Below are positions 55,495 to 64,000 of a stretch of DNA of 64,000 nt, piece by piece. Both the position numbers and the translations under genes were made by a program. The stretch's first letter is position 1. Every line of letters begins with the position of its first letter. The stretch comes from Trileptium ribeirensis (Eukaryota; Nematoda; Enoplea; Enoplida; Thoracostomopsidae). Location of the stretch: contig JASANE010012039.1 in the NCBI GenBank assembly GCA_030248225.1, positions 1 through 64,000 on the forward strand. The letters are read 5' to 3'. Under the pieces are notes generated by a model, which was not told the DNA's origin, ran no database searches, and worked only from the letters and a program-made list of their open reading frames with translations.

Positions 55495-57395
55495 AAATGT
55501 TTTAGTGAGAGCATTGTTGTGTTTACTAAAAATTCCCATATGTAATTGTATGCTTGGAAATTTTTTAGGATAATATAACATGTATGCAGCTGTCTGTAGA
55601 ACTGAATATTTTATAAATAATTTTGAATTTATCAACCACATTTTAAGCAGATGACATTTCAAAGCACTGTATATGTTAGGTTTTCATTGTGTTACAACAT
55701 TTATGAAAAAATTAGTTGGGGCAAAATAAACGTTCAAGTAGCGAGATCCCAACTAGCATACACTTTTGAGAACACTGAGCTAGTTTTGCTAACGGAAATT
55801 AAGCAAAGCCGTTGCATATCTTAAGGCAACCACAAAATTCGTCACTTTTGAAAAAAAATACTGTATGAGATTAAAAGGAACACACATTGAAAAAGGAGTT
55901 GTTCATAATATTTCACAGCTGCTACTTAATTAAAATTAAATTACAGTTTAATTTAAATGTGAGAACGATACAGTAGTTGGTATCGTCTACGATACTAATT
56001 AACCATGACGATGAAGCCTTATAACTATAACAAAAAATTCTGTAGCCAGAAATGTTTAACCTTAGCAGAGTATTAATTTGGACTATACATGCTCAAGGAC
56101 CGAGGCTCCAAGGGGTGTTGTCGGGGTTGCGGGTGAGGGGGGATGGGGGTTTAGACTTTCCCGAATTTTCATCATTATTTTGCAATTTTCCTAATCTTCG
56201 CGAATGATAGTTCCACGGAAGATTGAACTGCCTACCTGGGAGGGAGGGTTCGGCTCTTTGCGCGGAAGGCTACGGTGGGGGCGACGCTTCAGGGAGATAC
56301 TTCGCTACGCCCATGGGCATGTATGATTCACGTTTATCATTTAACAGCAAGGCCTCATTTATATATGGCTGAAAACCAGACTTGGTTATTGTAGGGTAAA
56401 GGTGTAAAGGTAAAGGTATCCTTAGCGCGCGAATTTTCGCAAGCTCATTAGTGAACAGTATCGTTGGAAGTGACTATGTTATTTTACTTAGTAAGCACTA
56501 CCGCTGCATGTGTAGGCATAGTGGGCCCATTCGGCGATCGTAGAGAAGTCAAGCTGATTCTTTTAAGTGGCTTCTGTCGAAATGACTAAGCGACTCTACC
56601 CTTGTTTTGGTTTCATTTATTGAGTGTATGGACAAAGTTACGGAAATCACAACGTTGTCCCTTTATAGGCAGCGTTTATAAAGTCGGTCTAATCCATTTA
56701 GTTAAAAAATTTAAATATGTGAGCTTATAATATTTGTCTAAACACTATTAAATAGTTACCTAAACCAAGAATAGTCGAAAAACCCATAAGGGTCCGAGAA
56801 ATTTCGCAAAAGCTTCCAACGTACGAGATAGCTCGTATTTGTTGACTGATAGAACGGCGGAATGTGGGCAGTGGATATTATTATTTGTGCAGCATGGTTG
56901 GATCAACATTGGTTTTTGAATTAAGACCCAAAATACACGAAAACGGCAATATCAATAACCGCTTGAGTTATATAGGTTATCGGTCTCATTTTGAACGACA
57001 ATTTATCCTGTATGTATTTATCCTGTATTTATCGTGCACATAGTGAGTCTCTAAATGCAGAATAACAGAATAAGCGGCTATATATCCTTAACTGTTCTAG
57101 CAAAATGGCTGATGTTCGGCTCATATAGTAAATTGATTCTCAATAACTCAGAAATCGCGACCGTGACGATAAGAAAAGTTACTAGTTTACAAGTTTACAA
57201 ACTAATAGAAAACACTGTACCTAACAGCGTCGGATGTGTTAAATTATGGATTTATTAAAATTTATAGAGTAAGTTTTTATTTTTTAAGTGAAGTGTATCA
57301 CGGCAATGTGTTGTGATAAGAGTTATTAATGCTGATTCCAAAATACCATTGTGTTAGATATTGAGACTTGTGGAGATACCTCTCCGAGATTTTTA
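55495..57395. other. Interval with G-rich patch and an inverse copy of the intron repeat
   Basis: The 56100-56310 part is GC-rich. 56920-57000 carries, inverted, the CATTTTCGTGTATTTTGGG / GATATTG words of the 2.7-3.2 kb repeat. A 38-codon plus stretch at about 56477-56590 is open and hydrophobic at its start, but unassigned. Confidence 0.4.
56112..56149 (+). other. G-quadruplex-forming motif
   Basis: Five G-runs (4, 4, 3, 6 and 5 bases) separated by loops of 7, 4, 3 and 2, meeting the usual G3+ with loops of 1-7 rule. Confidence 0.65.
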
Positions 57396-57435
57396 TCACT
57401 TATAATGCTTTACGAGTATTAATTTAATTTGCTCG
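57396..57435 (-). CDS. Unidentified minus-strand gene, last exon
   Basis: Acceptor CAGTTTTTGACAG before 57435. One base completes the codon left by the exon at 57690-57743, followed by EQIKLILVKHYK and TGA (57398-57396). Tiny, but in exact phase with its neighbour. Confidence 0.45.
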
Positions 57436-57689
57436 CTGTCAAAAACTGGAAAACATTGCTTACTACGTCTAAAGAGTGGACAATCTAGATAAAATGTAAA
57501 ATTCCAGGCTAGGGTTTGAAGCAGCGTCCAGTTACGTATAAGTCAATATCAAAACATTGTAACGTTTGTGCTCGCGCCAGTATCTTGGCGTTTGTGGTTT
57601 CTCACAGTAAAGATACTGTTACATTAGCGGGCATATTACGCTTCAGATATAATTTTTAATATGTCCAATTGTCAAGTATTAAAATTTAC

Positions 57690-57743
57690 CCCATAGAACG
57701 AACGTCGGCCTTTTTGAAGATCAATTGACGGCAACATCCGAGA
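57690..57743 (-). CDS. Unidentified minus-strand gene, penultimate exon
   Basis: Acceptor GTTCAAGTTTTAG, donor GTAAAT, 54 nt. Encodes LGCCRQLIFKKADVRSMG and is in phase with the exons on both sides. Confidence 0.5.
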
Positions 57744-57807
57744 CTAAAACTTGAACCCACAATAAAATTATGTTTAAGATTAAGCAGACTATATGCAGAA
57801 AACTTAC

Positions 57808-57997
57808 TTGATCATACGGTATTTATTGCCATATAACTCACCTAGCGCAGCGTAAAGTTTGTGATGAAAGTTAACTAATTTTCCCACAAATATGATAAAA
57901 CCCATTGTTCCATTTCTGCCGAATATCTAAAAGATTCTCGAGCGAATTTCAATATATTCTTGCGTTGAGTTTCAATCTTTTCTTCAGTTTTATAGAT
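57808..57997 (-). CDS. Unidentified minus-strand gene, main exon with a homopolymer frame break
   Basis: Acceptor GATTTAGCTAG, donor GTAAGT. The first part reads KIETQRKNILKFARES and RYSAEMEQWVLSYLWE. After an A4 run (57879-57882 on the plus strand) the open frame is one base out: NFHHKLYAALGELYGNKYRM. Adding one A to that run would keep one frame across the whole exon and give the phase needed by the next exon. This suggests an assembly indel rather than a dead gene. Helical, charged and aromatic; no family recognised. Confidence 0.55.
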
Positions 57998-58037
57998 CTA
58001 GCTAAATCGACGCAAGTATCTCTGGCTTAATTGACAC

Positions 58038-58097
58038 CGAAAGGCAATGATCTGTGATCGATTTATGGAAAATGGCTCTCATCCAGTCCAAGCATAT
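58038..58097 (-). CDS. Unidentified minus-strand gene, candidate exon
   Basis: Encodes ICLDWMRAIFHKSITDHCLS, with a GTGTCA donor at 58037. The intron to the next exon would be only 40 bp (58037-57998) and phase 0 at both ends. The 5' edge is uncertain: either a weak ACTGAG at 58098 or CTGACAG further upstream. Confidence 0.35.
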
Positions 58098-58418
58098 CTC
58101 AGTGCCACTGTTGATATTTTTTCAGAAGACGGTCTGTCAGATAGAAACAGCCGAAAAAATCTTCTAAACTTGAAAAATTAGTTTTAATTCTTAACATTTT
58201 ATGACATGCCATTAAGGATTAGCAAATATTTTCGATATTAATGATAGTCTTTAGCGTGATTTTATAGGCTATATATTAGTCAGACTACTACAATCAGCTT
58301 GTTACAGTCGACGTAAATTTTTTATTTCATGGAGCGATACAGTAAATGTATTAAATTCAGAATTAAAATTTCCGTGATTTACAGTGTTGGCCGTTGGCCA
58401 ATAAAATAAAATACTTAC

Positions 58419-58458
58419 ATCTACTGACACAATCTGATCATCGTAGCTGATGTGAACG
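58419..58458 (-). CDS. Unidentified minus-strand gene, candidate upstream exon
   Basis: Acceptor ATAATCTAG, donor GTAAGTATT, 40 nt, encoding VHISYDDQIVSVD and ending in phase 0 as the next exon needs. Further upstream, 58590-58690 has coding-like minus frames (FVKNLWQLKHSVDNW) that I could not join in phase. Confidence 0.4.
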
Positions 58459-58699
58459 CTAGATTATAAATATATATTTTTCGACACGATAAAATACACA
58501 CCCTTTCAAAATATTCCTACAGGGTATTCATCATATCAAAATCTCTTCTAGAGTTTTATCGTTATCAGAAAATTTTTTTCATTTTTTACCCACTTCCCCA
58601 AATGAGTTCCAATTATCTACGGAATGTTTAAGTTGCCAAAGATTTTTCACGAATTGGTGTCGATAGTACTTTCTGCAACTTCTACGTACAATCAAGATG

Positions 58700-60076
58700 T
58701 AAATGACAATATGTCTTAAATATTGGTGCACTCATTTTTATTGAATTCCTACAGTCACTTGGTATCTAGGTGCAGCGCGATAAAGAAAACTCGTCAATAA
58801 TTTTGTAAAACTATCGCAGCAATTCTCAAGGCAGAAGGCAGTTTAGCAAATGGTTGCTAAATGCATATTTAGAACATTATTGCCCTTGGGAATTTACCCT
58901 AGGTATATGCAGACATTAAATTCAGCGATATAATTATGAGTTTTTTAACTTTACAGCAAATAATAATGTGGGATAATAGGATAGCAGGGTATGGCTTGAA
59001 AATGCCCATCCACGACAAGCAGTTACTCGCAGACAAACCAAACAACATAGATTAAGGAAAATCTAGTATTTATTCATTACTGAATAAATTTATCCTAAGA
59101 TAGATTATCTTGTTGCTAGCAACAATATGCAGTAATAAATCGCAATGTTTGTTCCAACACTTATAGCTCGAGAACAGATTGGCGGAATTTCCAATTTTTC
59201 CTACAATTTTATGCAATTATAGAATGGCACAAATAAGGACGATAATCTGCACTGCATCTTCTTTTGTTTGCAAACAGGGGTTGAAATACCCTTTATTTCG
59301 GGCCAAACTCAGTTCAGACTAAATCGTCTAAAACATATTATGGGGTAAACATAAAGCGTTAAAATAATACCAAGGTACGTGGAATTATATAATTTACCAG
59401 TAGTCATGACATAAACCAAATAAGCTCTTCATGAGACCATGATTTTGACAAAACCCTATATTTTGGAACAACACGTTGACAGTTTAGTTGCTGTTATTTA
59501 TACCTTGGGATTGGTTGATACAATTTGGTTTGAACATTCATAGCACATACACCATTAGTTTGGGATCTTACAAAATATATAACGAACAACCTCTCCGCGA
59601 TGGAAAAGGTTATGCTTTTGGAAAACTTAGTGCAATTTTGCTGTTATCAAATATTAATTGAAAATGGTTGCTTAGGATAAAAAATATTTACGGTACATGA
59701 GTCCTATGTTGAAATGCGTATGCAATTGTTGACTTAGTAAATGTTTTACCCTTTATAGTGGATTCAACCGGCTAAACCCTGTATTTAAATACAAAAATGG
59801 AATATATTTTGTGTTTTTTACATTTATTTGAATCGATCAATATGCCACATAATATAATACGCATAATGCATACTTCTAAAGCGATTTACAAGCGAAAAAC
59901 ACGTAATAAATTGTTTAAAAATTTTCGTCTTCGTCGCTAACCGCATATAGCAATAGACTGAATTTCCCAAACTTACTTAGACGTTAATAACCCAACGGCC
60001 TCAGCGCAGCATCTAGTTTATCTTTCGGTTTCATTGAGCTTAGCTTCTGGCACTATAAAATTGAGCCTGGTGTTTT
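58700..60076. other. AT-rich interval with possible decayed minus-strand coding
   Basis: A stretch near 58770-58850 reads LPSALRIAAIVLQNY and then RVFFIALHLDTK after a stop. It could be more of the minus-strand gene or chance. Nothing firm. Confidence 0.3.
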
Positions 60077-60458
60077 CTAAAAATAATCTTTAAGATCTCT
60101 ATACGCTATCAGATCATTATCCAAATTACTCAGTGCTGTTACAGCCAGCAGTGATGCACCATTGACTACCGCAATATTAAACATGCCAGAGTAACTATTA
60201 GCGATATCACCGAAATGGAAATACTGTTCGGGCAGAATAAAAATCGTATTCAGAAGATTTTTGATCCCACATCCAGACTAGCAAACTCAATGGTGGGCTC
60301 CCATTACAAACGATAACATTGACTGATTGTGTCAAAAGCTTTTTATTAAAGCTAACCCAACTATAACGCCAAATCTCCGCGGAATCTGAAAAAAGTATGT
60401 GCATCTCGTTCAAATAAATTCGAATTTGGGAATCATCGATGTTGTCACGTCTAAACAA
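60077..60458 (-). pseudogene. Possible broken coding region
   Basis: Two overlapping minus frames: 60458-60207 (NIDDSQIRIYLNEMHILFSD) and 60277-60077 (YFHFGDIANSYSGMFNIAVV to a stop at 60077). Their composition looks protein-like and they would read through with one frame change. No family recognised; could be 5' parts of the 57.4-58.5 kb gene. Confidence 0.3.
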
Positions 60459-61282
60459 GTTTTGACAACACAGTTGGAATTATCGCCAGATCTGTATGTA
60501 AAGGCAGACTAATTGTTTGGTACAACATATTTAATTTAGTAATTTTTCTATCAACGTACTGTTATAATGCTAAGCTCATATAATGCAGTCGTTACGGTTT
60601 GACATGAAACGATTTTGGAATTGGCTTGTGATTATTCTGTCCGTCCAAATCATTGCATGTGCAATTCCAACAGGACTTGAACTTCTCACATCCTTAATTA
60701 TCATTTACAAATGAAGCTTGTCAAAACTGGACAATTATTGATGCTCAGGCAATTATCAACACGACTTAAAAATGTAGCAAAAAGTTTATAGCGATGTTAG
60801 CTTTTACAGCAGTTTTGTTAAAAAAGCTATTGTCAAGTTCATGACCACATTGGCAAACAGCTAGCTATTTCTGTTGTCACTGCAGTGACGAAAAATCAAT
60901 TATTTCCGACCTTCTACAAAATTGATATTCCTGCTAATTTTTGTTTTACTTGTTTTTTTATGTCATTGTGTCAAACTTAATAAAAACTGTAAGCTACAAT
61001 ATAAAGTTGTAACCTACAAGTTTCACTGCTTCCGAGTGTCGTGCGGTCCTTTATCGTGATTTTTACAAAATCATAAGTGAAAAAAATTTTTAAGCTAAAG
61101 TCAAAAAATTATCGACACATATAATGAATATTTGCAAGTGCGATAAAACAATTTTAATAAAATAGTATGCTGTTAAATGCCGGACACTCCGTATTGAATG
61201 CGCTGCATATAATCCTGAAGTATAAACATTGCGACCCTACCGTCACATCTCTTTTAACGGAGACGGTGTCGCTATGCTCATA
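60459..61282. other. AT-rich interval with a short signal-peptide-like frame
   Basis: A plus frame 60583-60714 (43 codons) contains MKRFWNWLVIILSVQIIACA, a plausible signal peptide, but stops soon after with no clear donor. Not called as a gene. Confidence 0.3.
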
Positions 61283-61502
61283 AAGGCCCATGTCAACTTT
61301 AGGGGCCGAAGTATAATGCATGCCATGCCGTTATCGATATACTAAGCCTAAGCCTTAGTCTTAGCCTAAGCTAAGGTCCCTATATGAGCCATGTACTAAG
61401 CCTAAGACTAAGTCGGGGGCTGCCGCCCCCCGAACCATCCGCTCTAAGCTGTTCTTTTTTCTAACGTTATAACGTCCGGCCCCTAAAGTTGACATGGGCC
61501 TT
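61283..61502. mobile_element. MITE family 3, 220 bp
   Basis: Ends AAGGCCCATGTCAACTTTAG and the exact inverse at the right, about 26 bp, flanked by CATA on both sides (61279-61282 and 61503-61506). The interior has reiterated GCCTAA/CTTAG words (nematode telomere-like GCCTAAGCC) and a GGGGGC..GCCCCC palindrome. Non-coding. Confidence 0.88.
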
Positions 61503-61833
61503 CATAAATATGCCTCCCTCAAGTTTGAGAGCAAATTTTGGACAAAAGGTTTTAACTTATAAAACCACTTTAAGAATTTAACTGGCTATTTACTTTAGAA
61601 TCACTTTTTTACAACATAGTTGACTGTGTACTCAGTAATGTGAAGCAATGATGCTAAAAGTGGTTTTCAAAAGGCAAACACAAGATTGGAACTACAAATC
61701 GAATCGATTGTTACTAATTTTTAATCATAATGTAATTGACAATTACGGGGTAACATTGTAACATAGATGCGTATAATTATTAATTTCGTAGTGCATCTTT
61801 GACGATCCAGCTATAGGGTCATTCTAGTTTTCT

Positions 61834-61982
61834 TTAGGGCGGAGTGTTTTTAGATCGCAACAGGAAGATCATGCGGTGTAAAGCAGCAAACCGCCAATAC
61901 TAGTGGCAAGCTCTAAATTTTGAAGTTTATCAAAGCGCTTCGAAATACCAGTAAACTCTTGCATCCCCGACTCTTCCGCCAT
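61834..61982 (-). pseudogene. DAPIT-like (ATP synthase membrane subunit k) fragment with frame break
   Basis: ATG at 61982 gives MAEESGMQEFTGISKRFDKL, then LATSIGG. After a one-base frame change near 61875 the minus strand continues IFLLRSKNTPP and stops at 61834. The start (MA..E.......FTGI-x-K-x-F) and end (L-R-S-K-x-T-P) match the layout of the ~58-residue DAPIT/USMG5 subunit of mitochondrial ATP synthase, but the central T-x-x-G-R-x-N block is missing. Either a decayed copy or a chance resemblance. The opposite strand is also open here (about 61918-62063). Confidence 0.4.
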
Positions 61983-62104
61983 TATGCTGCATTACACATC
62001 ACTGATTACAGTGTCCAGCGTGCAACAATTCCTGCAAATCTAAGAAAACCATTTAACTACAGCTAAAATATTAATAGCTAACCCTGTATCTATCCTTTAT
62101 TCAG

Positions 62105-62258
62105 CCTATGGAAGAAGAATCTTGCCCGAATTTATGCGATGTTAGGAGCTTATAACGCATCTAAATTCAAAGATTACTACAATGAATACATAGCGAATGC
62201 GACTAAAGATGACCGATCTATGATTGCACGACATTTGAAGATACAAAACAAGCAATAA
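62105..62258 (+). CDS. Candidate terminal exon, unidentified gene
   Basis: A strong acceptor (CTATCCTTTATTCAG) precedes 62105. One base completes a codon; the frame LWKKNLARIYAMLGAYNASK, then FKDYYNEYIANATKDDRSMI, ends at TAA (62256-62258), which overlaps an AATAAA poly(A)-type word. The minus strand is closed by stops, so this frame is not a shadow. Upstream exons were not identified. Helical and charged; no family recognised. Confidence 0.45.
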
Positions 62259-62752
62259 AAAATTTCATGCATAAACATTGCCTACAAATTGTGCCTTTTA
62301 GAAAATGTCAATGAAAAATTTTTGGCGAATTTACTTAATTTTTAGAAATTAACTTACTTTTATAAAATGTCAATGAAAATTTTTTGGCAAATTTATTTAA
62401 TTTTGGAGATATCTGAAGTGCAAGCAATATAGGCAGGAAACGCCCAAATTTCCGGATGGTACCCGATACGAACTGTCAGATTAAATTCGTATCAGCAGAT
62501 ATTACCCCCCATAGCTACAGCAAGATCAGTGCCAATCATTTTTTCAGTGTTCAATAACTAACAAACAGTAAAAATATGGGATAACGCTGTCAAAATTGAA
62601 ACTTCAGATATACATAGTTAAAACATGCTGAAATCCGCATTACCGAATGCGGATTTTAGCAAAACATTTTGATATTGTTTAGTATGACGATTTTTAATTA
62701 AAAAATTCACGCTGCCTGCTTTAATGCAGCAGAAATTAATTACTTTAGTTAA

Positions 62753-64000
62753 ATTAACTATTATTATGAAAATTAACTGGATAAAAAGAGCCTTGATATT
62801 CTTAAGAAAAACATTCGTAAGTCATTTTAACATCAGAAGCTGTTGTTCGCAAGAAAATAGCTTCAGTAATAAGCAAAGTATTACCACGTGATATGCTGAG
62901 ACCGTTGGGTTGACACACACAGTATTCTGGTGAAGTTTAGCCAACAATAACGTTTGGTATTACCATGTGCTTTTCTGGCGAAGTAACCTAGTAATGAAGT
63001 ACACAATTTTTGATTATTAGATTATCTGTCATGAAAATTAACTAAATAAAAAAAGCCTTGATATTCTTAAGAAAATCTTCTTAAAATTAACTAAATAAAA
63101 AGAGCCTTGATATTCTTAAGAAAATCTTCAACATCCGTAAGTCATTTTAACATCAGCAGCTGTTGTTCGCAAGAAAATAGCTTCAGTAATTAGCATAGTA
63201 TTACCACGTGATATGCTGAGACCGTTGGGTTGACACGCACAGTATTCTGGTGAAATTTGGCCAACAATAACGTTTGGTATTACTATGTTCTTTTCTGGCA
63301 AAGTAACCTAGTGATAAAGTATACAATTTTTGATTATTAGATTATCTTTCATGAAAATTAACTACATAAAAAGAGCATTGATATCCTAGGAAAATCCAGA
63401 AAACTACATAAAAAGAGCCTTGATATTATTAAGAAAATCTTCAACATCCGTAAGTCATTTTAACATCAGCAGCTGTTGTTCGCAAGAAAATAGCTTCAGT
63501 AATTAGCAAAGTATTACCACGTGATATGCTGAGACCGTTGGGTTGACACACACAGTATTCTGGTGAAATTTGGCTAACAATAACGTTTGGTATTACTATG
63601 TTCTTTTCTGGCAAAGTAACCTAGTGATAAAGTATACAATTTTTGATTATTAGATTATCTTTCATGAAAATTATCTACATAAAAAAAACCTATAATATTA
63701 TTAAATTAAAAAAAAACTACATAAAAAGAGCCTTGATATTATTAAGAAAATCTTCAACATCCGTAAGTCATTTTAACATCAGCAGCTGTTGTTCGCAAGA
63801 AAATAGCTTCAGTAATTAGCATAGTATTACCACGTGATATGCTGAGACCGTTGGGTTGACACACACAGTATTCTGGTGAAATTTGGCCAACAATAACGTT
63901 TGGTATTACTATGTTCTTTTCTGGCAAAGTAACCTAGTGATAAAGTATACAATTTTTGATTATTAGATTATCTTTCATGAAAATTAACTACATAAAAAGC
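62753..64000. repeat. Tandem repeat, four ~313-320 bp units, continuing past the window
   Basis: CATCAG(A/C)AGCTGTTGTTCGC occurs at 62831, 63151, 63464 and 63777, each followed by ACCACGTGATATGCTGAGAC, CACACAGTATTCTGGTGAA and TAACCTAGT. Short extra duplications of the CATAAAAAGAGCCTTGATAT segment account for the length differences. Units 2-4 are near identical; unit 1 is diverged. Non-coding. Confidence 0.9.

Overview
The window is AT-rich eukaryotic nuclear DNA, most likely from an invertebrate animal. It has spliced genes with short exons and GT..AG introns, Ty3/gypsy retrotransposons, several miniature inverted-repeat transposons (MITEs) and long tandem-repeat arrays. There is no operon, ribosome-binding-site or other bacterial logic. 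Very short introns (one possibly 40 bp) and the compact transposons would suit a nematode or relative, but nothing fixes the species. Several reading frames break at homopolymer runs, so some 'pseudogenes' may be assembly indels. I ran no computation: exon edges, repeat counts and identities were read by eye.

Layout. 1-7.2 kb: a Golgi PAP phosphatase (BPNT2/IMPAD1-type) gene in two opposed pieces. Exons 1-4 run on the minus strand (6786 to about 2047), while a C-terminal exon of the same family lies on the plus strand at 1-390. A MITE sits 82 bp upstream of its start codon. 7.8-12.4 kb: a 3'-truncated, decayed Ty3/gypsy element on the minus strand. 12.5-22.4 kb: a satellite of about 28 monomers of about 360 bp, with a four-monomer higher-order repeat. 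22.4-25.2 kb: short repeats and weak transposon remnants. 25.2-30.6 kb: a complete but frameshifted LTR retrotransposon (minus strand) with LTRs, target-site duplication, primer-binding site, polypurine tract and heat-shock-element-like arrays directly upstream of the LTR TATA box. 31-38 kb: a second MITE family, a GC-rich repeat island and a broken, cysteine-rich, signal-peptide-bearing reading frame (37.3-38.2 kb). 39.5-43.6 kb: a phase-consistent three-exon candidate for a secreted cysteine-rich protein, whose last exon runs into a 13 x 61 bp minisatellite. 46-52 kb: a transposase-like helix-turn-helix fragment and further MITE copies. 53.5-55.5 kb: a minisatellite of about 23 x 88/89 bp. 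55.5-64 kb: a G-quadruplex motif, an unidentified multi-exon minus-strand gene (57.4-58.5 kb), a DAPIT-like (ATP synthase small subunit) fragment, a plus-strand terminal exon and a 313-320 bp repeat running off the end.

Genes are sparse and unrelated in function; the window is dominated by repeats. The observations most worth checking are the inverted split of the phosphatase gene, the heat-shock-type LTR promoter, the decayed glycoprotein-like frame at 37.3-38.2 kb, and several multi-exon genes with exons too short for simple ORF finding.
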